DNA from: Mucidula mucida
Lineage: Eukaryota; Basidiomycota; Agaricomycetes; Agaricales; Physalacriaceae
Assembly: GCA_015501055.1 (NCBI GenBank)
Contig: JADNYV010000167.1
Span: 1-64,000, forward strand
DNA length: 64,000 bases
Direction of reading: 5' to 3'
A program made the translations under genes and the position numbers. The first letter of the stretch is position 1. Every line of letters starts with the position of its first letter. Below the pieces are notes generated by a model. That model was given only the letters and a program-made list of their open reading frames with translations, ran no database searches and had not been told where the DNA came from. Of this stretch, positions 22,135-32,890 are shown piece by piece.

Positions 22135-23831
22135 TAGAGACCTCAACGAGTAATACTTGGATCAGACCCGCAATCCAAGAGCTGAGTACTCGAGGCCGAA
22201 AGGGCATACTCGTGATCCGGAACTTACTCAATCCGCGCTGACTCGCAGGTCAAACGAGTTGAGTACTCGCGAGTTTGGCAAGTACTCAAAGACAATCCGG
22301 ATCAGTAACAAGTCGCAAATACTCGCGAATCAAGCTACATAATATTGTAATAAAACTGTACATATAAACAACCACTTTGTAACAACTACTCATCAGATTT
22401 ACCTTTCCGTGCGACTTTTTCGTTGGAAATCCAAATTACTTGCTCAATAGGCACAAGGCCTGACTTGAACCAATCCTTCAACACAACACAGGCGCAAACA
22501 GACTTATCCAAAAGGTTGAAATGATGTTTGGTGACCGTTAAGCCGGCCACCAATCGTTCAACATCCGTTGATGTAGCTAGACTGATCATCAGTAGAAGAA
22601 GATGGAATAAAGAAGCGAAGCATACCTGGCATGCTCAGAAAGTTCAGCGCCATCAGCGCCAAGGCTCCTTGCATCGTCATCGTGGTCTTACCCTTGTCGT
22701 TGGGTACATCCAATAGAGCCGCCCAATAGCGGACTGGATCGACACAAGTTCCGACTGGCGGTGTTGCCAGGTAATCCTCCAAGACGTCCACGGTCTGATT
22801 GAGTCCAAAGGTTGCTATGTGCGCGAAAGGATTTGCCGCCGCTGCCTGTAACTTGATGATCAATAAAGATGCATAAATGATAATACAAAATGTACCGGAT
22901 CAGCAATAGCTGGTGGCGGAGCTGGTACCAATGGTCGATAGCGTTGAGACCATTCATCTTACACATGTTCCACAGGGGCGGTGATCCAATCTTGCGGCCA
23001 GTTCTGTGACACGAAGTACGACGTTTTGTAGCGAGGCATCATGAATATAATAGAATTAGAGCTATCAATGAATAGGAAACAGCAGACGTACCCATTCCAA
23101 TTCAAATCATAATATTATCGTCCGTCTTGGCATAGTATTTGAGGATGGTTGCTGTCCGTGGTGGTGTGGCGTTCCGGAAAAAGCAAAAAACTGCTGACAA
23201 TTGTCATGCAGCAGGAGCTGACAATTGTCAGATTCCCAAGAAATATCCGAGATAACGGCTGGAGCCATTGATGGCAGAACATTTGAGGAGGTCCTAAGGC
23301 TTGGCGGTTGTCTGTGGTTGGTCGTCCATAATAGTCGAAAAACTGCTGACAATCGTCAAGCAGTAGGGACTGACAATCGTCATTTCCCTATCAGAAACGT
23401 TGACATGGCTACTTGACAATTGTCAAAGTAGCAGGGCTGACAATTGTCATGCCCTGGGCATGTCCCCGCCTCCAGGTTGTCGTCCATGGTGGAAGGACGA
23501 TGGTGGTTGTGTCACTGTAAATGTGACTTGACATCATGTGGAGTGACACTGAGAGCCTCAACCGAGATCCAAACAGACTACAATTATGCACCTTATATTC
23601 AAAAAATTTTATGTATCAGAATGTATTTTTTTTGGTCGCAGATACTACAATTAGGTGCGAGTAAGTGCGAGTACTCGTAACAAGTACTCACTGCTCAGAT
23701 GCCCTACTTGTGATCTGTTTATGACCCGACTCGCTATTGATCCGCGGATCAAACGAGTTGAGTAGCCGAGATCCCCGGCCGGATCAAGTACTCGAGTTTC
23801 CGCGTGACTCGGAAACTTGTTGAGGTCTCTA
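22135..23831 (-). mobile_element. hAT family copy 3, longest of three
   Basis: Ends are TAGAGACCTCAACGAG and TTGTTGAGGTCTCTA; flanks GCTGTTTC and GCTGTCTG match at 6 of 8 positions, an aged 8-bp duplication. Coding remnants run on the minus strand: NPFAHIATFGLNQTVDVL to LSMPGMLRFFIPSSSTDDQS (22863-22558), then the dimerisation segment (22580-22386). A small mutation near 22550 has removed part of the RMFS motif (DVERLVAGL where the others have DVERMFSVAGL). At 1,697 bp it is the fullest copy but still lacks the BED finger and most of the catalytic core. About 650 bp of its 5' portion (22970-23640) is non-coding and contains the palindrome block at 23191-23449. Confidence 0.85.
23191..23449. 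repeat. Three paired 12-bp near-palindromes, TGACAATTGTCA type
   Basis: TGACAATTGTCA occurs at 23195-23206, 23219-23230, 23414-23425 and 23438-23449, and the variant TGACAATCGTCA at 23347-23358 and 23371-23382. In each of the three pairs the second copy starts exactly 24 bp after the first. The 12-bp spacer is similar in all (around AGCAGCAGGGAC). The first member of each pair is also flanked by complementary bases (CTGC/GCAG in two units, TACT/AGTA in the third), so a longer hairpin is possible. Confidence 0.9.
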
Positions 23832-24660
23832 GCTGTCTGGTGCGTCAATCTGTTCTGTATCTTGTCCCGCGGGTCTGACACATTTCCAGGTCGGCACTCC
23901 GAGGTCAGATGCCCCTTGGCGAGGCAACATTTTGTTGTCGCATCCTATCACATACAGAAGGGAGCAGCGGCCCGTCGCCGCTGTGCTCGTGTTCCTCACG
24001 ACTCCCTTCTGCTGATAGAGTGTAGTAAGTCTTTTTGCTTTCTCATAATGTTCTACTGACTTGTTGTGCATACAGGTGTCAGTTGGCGGGACGGCAACTT
24101 GTCACTCACGAACGACATTCTCCAATTGATGGGGACGTTGTCATTGTCCTGCTTAACATCGGAATCCGGGCGAACATGACGGTAAGTTGTCCTTGGGTTT
24201 ATATTCAGGACCATGCTCATTCTAATCAAAATCATATAGTGAGACGACTTTCCGCCGCTTGAAAGGGCAGTACCTTGATGTTTGTAAGTCCTTGTCCGTG
24301 CTTCCAGGCTTCTATGTTGATTCATCTTCAGCGCGCTTGACAGATGGCCCATGGATCGGACAACTGTACCTCTTGTTGACGCAACGATGCTGCCCGGTAT
24401 GTTCATTTGTTCTGTGGTGTACAGATCTCCGCTGATGTACCCATGTACAGCTTCTGTGACTGGAAGAGGCATGGTAGGGCACAGTCCGTCGTAGCGTAGT
24501 CACTGTGTGTATTTATAGTAATTTAATATCATTTATTTGTACATTCTACAACGGGCGGTGAATCGGGCACTAAATCGGGAAGTGGCGGGAGGCGGGATAC
24601 GGGAGCGGAGGGCAAACGCGTGCTTGCTGTTGATGATTTTAGTGCATGCACAGGATAGAT
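23832..24660 (+). other. Unrecognised intron-bearing coding-like fragments
   Basis: Plus-strand pieces with plausible splice sites include GDVVIVLLNIGIRANMT before a GTAAGT at about 24181, and DSSSARLTDGPWIGQLYLLL at about 24320-24380 followed by a GTATGT donor at 24398. They have the look of a decayed transposon gene, but no family was recognised. 24480-24660 holds nothing visible and leads into the DBP3 promoter. Confidence 0.3.
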
Positions 24661-25087
24661 GTCGTGTATAACAGAATACACAAGGGCTATGATTTTGAAT
24701 TGCAAATTACGGATACCTGGAGGGCATAAATGGCGTGCCTCCTCAATCATATGCTCAGTTCATCGTCAGATGAATTCTGAAGGACCGGCCCGAAACATAA
24801 ACTCTGTTCATCGTACGCTCTGGCCGTGTAAGCCAGTTTTGTACCTCCGTAAGTTGTCTGTAAGTGACCGTCTACACAAGACCGACACAGGCTGCGTAGC
24901 TCCTAGCTGTCTCATCATGTATCTAAATAAGCTTTTGAACTCCCTTGACCTCGATAACCATGCAATTATTGAGGGCCTGCTTGCACAGTTTGTGAGCTCA
25001 TACCTGATTTCGGCAAGACGCATCTCTGTTGATCCCGGCGCTGATCAAAGTGATCGGTGGCTGTGTCATTTTCTTCTCCTTCCCATC

Positions 25088-27169
25088 ATGTCCAAAAAGT
25101 CCAAATCCACGGTGGAGGACCTTGCCGATCTAGAGGGACAGAAACAAGGTCATTATACATTTTCAACTGATGTATGTGCCTCTGTATTAACTGCTATACG
25201 CATTAGATTTAGATCACAGCCCAGAAAAGAAGAAAAAGAAGCGAAAACATACAGATGAAGTTGATGGCGAAGGTGTGTTTGAACGTTCACATAATGCTCA
25301 AGTATCTTTCTAATGAAAGCTGTAGTTAACCCCCAAAAGAAGAAGAAAAAGAAGTCGAAACATATAGAGGATACGACGTCGAAGGAGGCAGATGTAGAAG
25401 GTACGTCTCAGGCGCGGGCATCTGATTTCAATAACTCAAGGAATACGACGTATCAGATAGTCAACAGGCAGAACCATTGATTGAAAAGAAGAAGCGCAAG
25501 CGGGACCATGCTGGACCAACCGTTGAGCACGCTGTCGATGGTGAGAGTCATGCAGGTTTTTTGTGTACGCTTCAGCTTAACATAGACACAGAATCGCAGC
25601 AGGCCGAATCTTCGACGGAGAAGAAGAAACAGAAACATAAACGGGACGAATCGACTCCTTCAGAACGTAAGAAATCATCTTTTCTACCATTCACACATGC
25701 TAATATTTCAACAGACAAGAAGAAAAAGAAAGACAAGTCCTCCGAGGCGACAAGCCAACCCTCCGCCTCTGATTCCGAAGTCGCTGACTTCCTCACTAAA
25801 AATCACATAACATGCGTACCCCCAATAACGCCTTATCTCAGTTTCTCTGCTCTTCCCATTCCCTCTTCCCTATCCAGCCCACTCTCACGCTTCCCCGCAC
25901 CCACCCCCATCCAGGCCTGTGCATGGCCTTCCGCTCTCGCAGGCAGAGACGTCGTCGGTATAGCCGAAACAGGCTCAGGCAAAACCCTTGCCTTCGGTAT
26001 ACCCGCCCTCGCCAAGCTCATCGCGCACCCACCCTCGCAAGACGGTATCACAACGCTTGTCTTGGCGCCGACGCGTGAGCTCGCCATGCAGACGCACGAC
26101 CAGCTGGTCGAGATCGGGAAGCCCTTTGCCATAGGAAGCGTCGCGGTGTATGGCGGCGCGCCGAAGGATTCACAGATTCGGCTCCTGCAGAATGTCGACA
26201 AGAAGAAGAACGGCGTTACCACGCGCATTGTCGTCGGCACGCCTGGACGGATACTCGATCTCATCGCGGATGGCGCGTGTGAGCTTGGCGGGGTGGATTA
26301 TTTAGTGTTGGACGAAGCAGATCGGATGTTGGACCAAGGATTCGAGAATGCCATTCGCCAAATCATCGGGTACACCAAGCCTAAGGAGGAGAGACAGACG
26401 ATGATGTTCAGCGCGACGTGGCCCGAGGCGATCCGGCGCTTGGCGAGTACGTTCCAGCGGGATCCTGCACGCGTTACTGTGGGGAGTGATGACCTGACTG
26501 CGAACAGTCGCGTTGAGCAACATCTCGAGGTGTTCGACGATGAGCGCAGCAAAGAGTGAGTAAGACCCCGTTTACATCTCCAGCTATTCTGACTATCTTC
26601 ATAGCGCACGTCTTCTCAAACACCTTCGCACTATCCTACCAGGAAAGGGCAAGCCCTCCGATGTCCGCGTGCTAGTCTTCGCATTGTACAAGCCGGAGAC
26701 ATCCCGCGTTGCTGACACCGTACATCGCGAGGGCTATCGCGTATGCGCGCTTCATGGCGACATGAAACAGCAGGCGCGCACGGCCGCCCTCGAAGAGTTC
26801 AAATCCGGGCGCACGAACGTGATGGTCGCGACCGACGTCGCAGCCCGCGGCCTCGACATCCCCGGCGTCGAAGTGGTCATCAACTACACGTTCCCGCTCA
26901 AAGTCGAGGACTACGTCCACCGCATCGGGCGGACGGGACGTGGGGGTCGTTCGGGGAAGGCGATCACGTTTTTCACTGGCATGGGCCCCTATGAGAAGGG
27001 TTTGGCGGGCGAGTATGCGAAGCTGCTGACGGACGGCGGGTTTGAGAGCGAGTCGGCGAAGCTGCAGGCAAAGTTCCCGATGACGATCAAGAAGAAGGAG
27101 CATAGTGCGTATGGCGCGTTCTTTAGAGATGATATTGCACCTACGCACCGTAAAAAGATTGTGTTTTAG
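25088..27169 (+). CDS. ATP-dependent DEAD-box RNA helicase Dbp3
   Basis: Dbp3 is a nucleolar RNA helicase that acts in 60S pre-rRNA processing. Exons: 25088-25148, 25213-25272, 25326-25400, 25457-25540, 25592-25666, 25715-26555 and 26605-27169, giving 586 residues. The N-terminus is lysine-rich. The helicase core shows the Q motif (PTPIQACAWP), motif I AETGSGKT, Ia PTRELAMQ, TPGR, motif II DEAD, motif III SAT, motif V ATDVAARGLDIPGV and motif VI HRIGRTGRGG. The PTPIQ...WP and VGIAETGSGKT wording is that of the Dbp3 branch rather than Dbp2. Exons 2 to 5 are all phase 1-1 and similar to one another. The start is the first ATG with the K-rich frame. A longer upstream frame exists but has no supporting splice. 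Confidence 0.92.
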
Positions 27170-27252
27170 GCTGTCGATGAATAGAGTTGTACTTAAGATT
27201 ACAAATACTCGTACATGTAGCAATAAATTGGCGAGTTCACAAACAGTGTTTG

Positions 27253-28968
27253 TCAATAACGCTCTGTGACACAAACCCACACCTTCACAGGGCACTGATC
27301 CCCCACTGTCAAGGCCCCTAGATGTGGCACAACGACATCCAAGAGTTCCTCGACATCTTTCTGGCTCATACAAACAAGAACACAATTCCAATGACAGTGT
27401 GCCCGAGTAGACGTAGCAGTCCAAGCCTTCTGGAGTCCATCATGGGGGATTAACATAATCCGCTAAAGTTGCCGCTTGTAAAGCAAATACTTCACCGTTG
27501 GAATCCCCAAGAATCCCGTCGATTCCAGGATAATCTATACCCAACGGTGCCCAGTAGAAAGACTGGGCTGTAGGCGCAAACTTGAGGGAGGCCTCGGTGC
27601 CCGAAAGGACATGATTGGATGGCCTCAAATTGATTTGTTCTTGCTTTAATATCCCATCGAGGCGTATACCGTTCCCGGCCGTACATAAACGAAAATGCAT
27701 CACCGCTTTGTGCATCCGATGAATGGTATGTGTCAGGGAGTGTGAGCCTCTTAGCCATTGATTGAAAGCTTAGCTGATGTGGGACACTGTGGATGCTAGT
27801 CGAAAAACTCGGATAAAAACTTGGTTGGGATGATACATGCCGCCAATGGTGCAAGGAAACCATCCCCTGGTCGAATGAATAGGATGCTGCAGCTACTCGG
27901 GTTGGCAAGTGCCCTATCTTGGATAGAACAAAGTGCAGAGGAGGGCATCACAGCCAAGGCACGGCTTGCCTCTGTAGCATCATCATGATAATGCGAGGCA
28001 AGTTTAGGGTCTTCAACAATTGCAATGATTGTGCAAATCGATGGACCCCATTTGCCGATCAGACTGAGAGTAAGTAACACCGACATCTAATCGGTACTAT
28101 TTCCTGTTGGCCTGCATCAGCATAGATATACTAACCAAACCAACTCACAAGACCGCCCCAATCTCAAGCACCTTTGGGAGATCTACAATGGTAATATTAT
28201 CAACGCCCTTCCATTTACTGGGTTCTAGCGGCGTCATTTGGATTACACGTTCAGCGCAATATTGGAAAACCTCGCAGGGATTGATGATGGAGCCTTTGCA
28301 ATTGGAGAGAGCCCAACATTCCATGAGGCGCCAGTCATTGTGATCATCAGCGTAGGGGACCAATATCAAAGAGCAAGTAGAAATCAGTTGATAGTTGGAT
28401 AGCAGTGGGAAGTTTCCGTATAAGGCGATAAAGCAGAAGGTATATCAGGAAGGTTGTCTTGCCTGAATGAGACGTCAGAGCACGAAAATGAGGAACAAGC
28501 TTGCACGTCGTACCAATCCCGGGATGGCCGGTTACCACAAATGCATTACAGACAGGATTCTTCTGGCCTAGCATCTTGCGGACCCGGTCATATTCTTCAC
28601 GGGATGACGAGAACATTCGCAGCGCCCGGTGTCATCGATAGACCTGCCCTGACCTTTTTTATATCTTCCAGGCAGTCGTATACGAGGGAATCGGGAATAG
28701 CATCGACACCTCCGTCGAAGTAGAGCTCATCGTCTGTATTTACTTGCCCAATTTCCGTTTTGTGTAAGATACCGGCGCGATACGGTCACGGTTTGCCCCA
28801 AGCGAGGTCATAAAGGACTGCAGCGGAGCGAGTCTCAGATGCGAGAGGCTCAGTGACGCGAGGGACAGCCGCGAAATGAACCCTTGGATAAAGATAAAAA
28901 ATCAGAGAGATAAAAAAGATGATAAGGACGACGAGCAATGTAATAACATCAAGTTTGTCGACTGTCAT
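27253..28968 (-). pseudogene. P-loop NTPase/nuclease-like gene, copy A, broken
   Basis: Starts at an ATG at 28968 with a membrane-spanning N-terminus (LLVVLIIFFISLIFYLY). A TGA replaces a Trp codon near 28792, an extra base shifts the frame near 28610, a TAG follows KFLSEFF near 27795, more frame changes follow, and one extra C disrupts the end near 27440. The P-loop, formed across a GT-AG intron (about 28465-28520), reads GHPGIGKTT and is intact. Downstream blocks match copy B (WALSN...INPCEVFQ; ALQAATLADYV). The layout, an N-terminal P-loop followed by a C-terminal FALQAT motif, resembles the fungal Crinkler/RHS-like families that pair an NTPase with a PD-(D/E)XK nuclease. That assignment is from memory. 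Confidence 0.65.
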
Positions 28969-29134
28969 CGCGGCAAGAGTCGAGAGTCAAGACGCCACTT
29001 TCCAACGTGATCGCAAGCCAACTTCCTTTTCGGGCCGGTATCCGAGAAATCGCTACGTGACTCGACAGAGATGTCTCCGAAGCAAGAACTATCATAGACG
29101 TTTGAAGTTTTAGAGTACATATAGGAACAACTCG

Positions 29135-30862
29135 TCAAGGCATAAAAGTGACGACAGAAATCCACACAGTCACAGTGTTCTTAGCTCCCACTCTCAAGTC
29201 TTTCAAATGCGGCATAAAGACGTCCAGGACGGGCTCGACCTCATCCTGACTGCGACAAACAAGAACGTAATTCCACTGGCAGTGCTGCCGAGTGGGCATG
29301 GCCATCCAAGCCTGTCTGAGTCCTTCATGCGGATCTACATGATCTGCAACAGTTGTTGCCTGTAAGGCAAACACATCACCATTGATATCACCATAGATTC
29401 CATCGATTCCGGGGAAATCGACGACTGCTGACATCCAATAGAAAGACTGTGCTGCAGGCGCGCGCTGGAGAGAGAATCTGGTACCGGGAAGGACACGACT
29501 TGGCGGCATCAATTCCATCTGGCCTTGCGTATCAACTCGATAGAGAAGAAGAGCAATCCCGTCAATACACATGTGACGATGCATATCCATTTCGTGAAAG
29601 CTACCAGCGCTAGTACGCGTTAAATGATACGAACTTAGCTTCCCAAAGAGGTCAAATAACTTGTCGGATGGCAAAAGACTTGAAGGACAGTGAAGAAGCT
29701 CGGATAGGAACTTGGTAGGGATGGTAAGGTTCGCTATAAAGCTATCAGTCCCGGGGCGGATGAAGAGGATTTCAGAGCTCTGACTCGTCGGGATGCGCCC
29801 TACATCGGACGCAACGAGTGCAGGGAAGGGCATCATAGCCAAGTCACGTCCCGCCGCTTCAGCAGCATGATGGTAATGAGGAGTAAGTGCAGGGTATTTG
29901 ACCAGTGTGATGGTTGTGCGCATCAAAGGGCCCCACTTGCCAACAAGACCGAGAGTAACAGCAGCATCTAATCGGAGTTCTTTCCTAGTGTGTTGATCAG
30001 CAAAGATGTTCAGCGATTGAGAGTCGAACCAACTCACAAGACCGCCCCAATCTCCATCACTTTTGGGAGATCCATATAAAGGATGGCAGCGGCGCAATGT
30101 TTCGCCCACAGTTTCCATCTACTCGGTTCTGGCGGCGTGATTTGGATTACACGTTGAGCCCGACATTGGAAAGTGTGGCAGGGAGCGACGACGAAGCTAT
30201 TGCTGTCGGACAGAGCCCAACAATTCTGCAGTCCCGGGTCATTGTGGCAGAGCTGTCTTGCGCGTGCTCCGTGCTCGTCAAAAACGAAGTAATGATGATT
30301 TGACAATTGGACAGCAGTCGGAAGTTTCCGCTCAAGGCGATATAGAAGAAGGTAAAACAGGAAAGCGGTTGTGCCTAAAGAGATTTTATGAGACGAAGAG
30401 GAAAAGATTGCAGGTCGTACCGATCCCTGGATGACCGGTTACCACGAATGCCTTATGCTCAATGCTCTCCAGTATTTTGCGGACCCGGTCATACTCTTCA
30501 CGGACGACGAGAACATCCAGGAAGCCCGGTGTCATCCAAAGTGCTGCCGTAACCTTTCCTATGTCTTCAAGGCAGTCGTATGTAAAGGCATTGGGAATAG
30601 CATCGACGCCTCCGTCAAAATAGAGTTCATCGTCAGCGTTGACCTGTCCAATTTCCGCTTTGTGTAAGATGCCGCCGTGGCGGGGCCACGATTTCCCCCA
30701 AGCCAAGTCATAAAGGGCTGCAGGAGAGCGACTTTCAGAGGCGAGAGGCTCAGCGGCGCCAGGGACCCTCGGAAAGACGAACATAACAGAAAGTAGCAGA
30801 ATAGAGAGGGAGACGACGACTGAGAGCAGCGTAATTGTGAGATCAAGTTTGTCAACTGTCAA
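29135..30862 (-). CDS. P-loop NTPase/nuclease-like gene, copy B
   Basis: An open, spliced reading runs from about 30862 to 29135 with introns near 30375-30420 and 30000-30050. Blocks in order: a membrane segment (LLSVVVSLSILLLSVMF), REEYDRVRKILE, the P-loop region GHPGIGGTT, CWALSDSNSFVVAPCHTF, LVGKWGPLMRTTITLVKYP, and the C-terminal GDVFALQATTVADHV to VLVCRSQDEVEPVL. The P-loop lacks its lysine: where copy A reads GCAAGACAACC, this copy reads GCACAACC after the intron. The start is also abnormal, because the position of copy A's ATG reads TTG here and no upstream in-frame ATG precedes a stop. An internal ATG (MFVFPRV) would drop most of the membrane segment. It could be a recently inactivated or repurposed gene. 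Confidence 0.6.
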
Positions 30863-30899
30863 TGCGGTAAGACGCTGTAAAACCGCTGATCAGCCTAAT

Positions 30900-31230
30900 T
30901 AAAGTGTGATCGTCAGACCGCCGTTAGCCACCCAAGGGCTGACCAGAAACATACTGTAAAAGAAGCGATACACCATGACAAAATACTTGCACTCCAGTTT
31001 CACATCTTTTATAGGTACAAATGGCGGTACCAAGACGTTCCGGAGAGCCTCAACATCGTCCGGACTGCGACGAACACAACACAAGATGCCCTAGTGGATA
31101 TGGCCTGTTTGAGTCCTTCCAAGCTCAGCGAGATTCCAACGTGAACTGTTGTCGCTCATGGCGTATCACTGCATTGATATCACCATCGATTCCAGGAAAA
31201 TCGACGACTGTTTACCTATAATCCTATAAA
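30900..31230 (-). pseudogene. 3' fragment of a third NTPase/nuclease-like copy
   Basis: The minus-strand frame CVRRSPDDVEALRNVLVPPF matches the end of copy B (CRSQDEVEPVLDVFMPH). DFPGIDGDIN at about 31200-31175 matches the upstream DFPGIDGIYGDIN block. Only the last roughly 100 codons survive, with frame changes. The fragment lies directly upstream of copy B in the same orientation, so the array grew by tandem duplication. It ends about 65 bp before the start of the dehydratase gene on the other strand. Confidence 0.6.
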
Positions 31231-31294
31231 TAGAGCCTGGGAAGGATTTAGCGCTATGTCCGAGTAGTTGGACTCAACTTGATCTGCCACCATC

Positions 31295-32558
31295 ATGGAC
31301 ATTTTACAAGATGCACACTCGACAATGCAAACTATCGAAATGCATACATCAGGCGAAGTCATATACCGATATCATATACGGGACGAACAAGCCTGACGTG
31401 TATCCGTAGCCTACCCGTATCGTTGTCCGTGGATATCCTGTTCTTCAAGGATCAACTTTGCTTGAAAAGCGCCGATACGCAAGAGAGCATCACGACGACA
31501 TTCGTCGGCAGTGGGACATGGCGCTTCGCCGATCTGGCCTTAACTGACAAGTTTTCGTAGACTGATGCTCGAACCCCGAGGACACTCTGGAATGTACGGC
31601 GCGATCCTAGTGCCAGAGACCGAGCTGACGCGCAACGGAGACGCCGATATCGGTGTCTTGTTTTGCCATAATGGTATGGAACTTGCCTTTGAGGTTCTCC
31701 ATACTGAGTAACCCGCGATTGAAAGAGGGCTATTCTACGATGTGCGGTCATGCCACAATCGCTCTAGGTCGCTTCCTAGTGGACACGCGGGACGAAGTCC
31801 TGTTTCCTAAACGCAACGAGCTGCGCACGGTCAATGGGCAGACACTAGTGAGGCTACATGCGCCATGTGGGGTAGTCCACATATCCGTACCTACCACGGC
31901 TGAGGGCCGCTCTCGAGGTGACCTACCCGTCCAATTTGTTGGCGGTCCCAGCTTCGTGAGCAAACAAAATTTTGTCGCGTCTATACCACCAAACCAACGC
32001 TGGTCAAGCAAAGCAGAGGTGAGGCTAGATGTCGCTTACGGAGGTGCATTCTATGCCATCGTTTCAGCAGAAGAGCTGGGCTTTCCTGGAGGTATCCCAG
32101 TCGACAGGAGCGGTATCGGACGCATGGCTTCCGCGACGGCGATCCTCAAGGAGATCGTAGGAGCTCAAAAGGACGTATTGAAACATCCTCATGAACGGGA
32201 TTTGGAGTTTCTGTACGGAGTCATGATTGTGGATACCGCTCAAGGAGGAGACAAAGGAGAGTTAGGTCTCTGCTTTTTTGCGGATGGGCAGGTTGATAGG
32301 TCTCCGACTGGCTCCTGCGTTATGGCGCGAGTAGCACTTGCCATAGAACAAGGGAAGCTGCGTCAAGGAGAGTGGTGGACGTACGAGTCTATTGTCAGCC
32401 TTGGGAAGGCCGGTAACGCGTTTCGTGGATGCGCAGTTGAAGTAACAGAGGAAGGTGTTATGGTTCGGGTGGAAGGAAAGGCTTATTATATAGGTAGCAG
32501 TGTCTTTATGCGCGAGGAGCTGGACAGTCTAGGAGATGGATTTTCCCTTCTAACATAA
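31295..32558 (+). CDS. trans-3-hydroxy-L-proline dehydratase (proline racemase family)
   Basis: Removes water from trans-3-hydroxy-L-proline to give pyrroline-2-carboxylate, in cytosolic hydroxyproline breakdown. Exons 31295-31357, 31410-31510, 31561-31673 and 31726-32558 give 369 residues. The start has a good context (CACCATCATGG). Family blocks are MHTSGEPTRIVVRGYP, LEPRGHSGMYGAI, GYSTMCGHATIALGR with the first catalytic Cys, and DRSPTGS near the C-terminus. Proline racemases carry a second Cys in DRSPCGT; Thr at that place marks the dehydratase subgroup, and this protein has Thr. The first donor (GTCATA) is weak but keeps the frame. It is divergent from the NTPase array, with a very short shared upstream region. 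Confidence 0.88.
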
Positions 32559-32890
32559 GTGGAGAATGTTACCACAAACATTTCCGAAAGAAGTAGATGA
32601 CCTGGACGAAGACTTTGTGAGGCGGAGGTAAGTACAAGAAACTACAAAGAAGTATTTGCAGATTCCTGCGTTCTGCGCCCACCAAGAAATCAAAGCGTTT
32701 CCTCATACAGAACAATAACAACAATTTTGTGGCGACAATTCGATGCCACGCCTTGTTCTTTGTACAGAGAACAATAACTGGGAGGGATTGTTCTTGTTTG
32801 TAACAAAATATAAACAGAGGACTGTTGACTACACAGCCACCATTCCTGCCTTCCCCGTCACGCTCATCGTCGAGCACAGCGAGCTCGACA
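32559..32890. other. Intergenic, DOT1 upstream region
   Basis: 332 bp between the dehydratase stop and the DOT1 ATG. No separate gene is visible. The C/A-rich stretch from about 32820 is probably the DOT1 5' leader; the frame is open upstream of the ATG but has no other ATG. Confidence 0.5.

Noticed and set aside
23191..23449. CRISPR-like array
   Set aside because: The repeats are 12-bp near-palindromes in pairs with unequal distances between pairs, in a eukaryotic transposon; there are no unique spacers of constant length.
26672..27424. A 250-codon minus-strand open frame
   Set aside because: It lies opposite the last exon of DBP3, whose helicase motifs are unambiguous. The frame is a shadow of GC-rich third positions.
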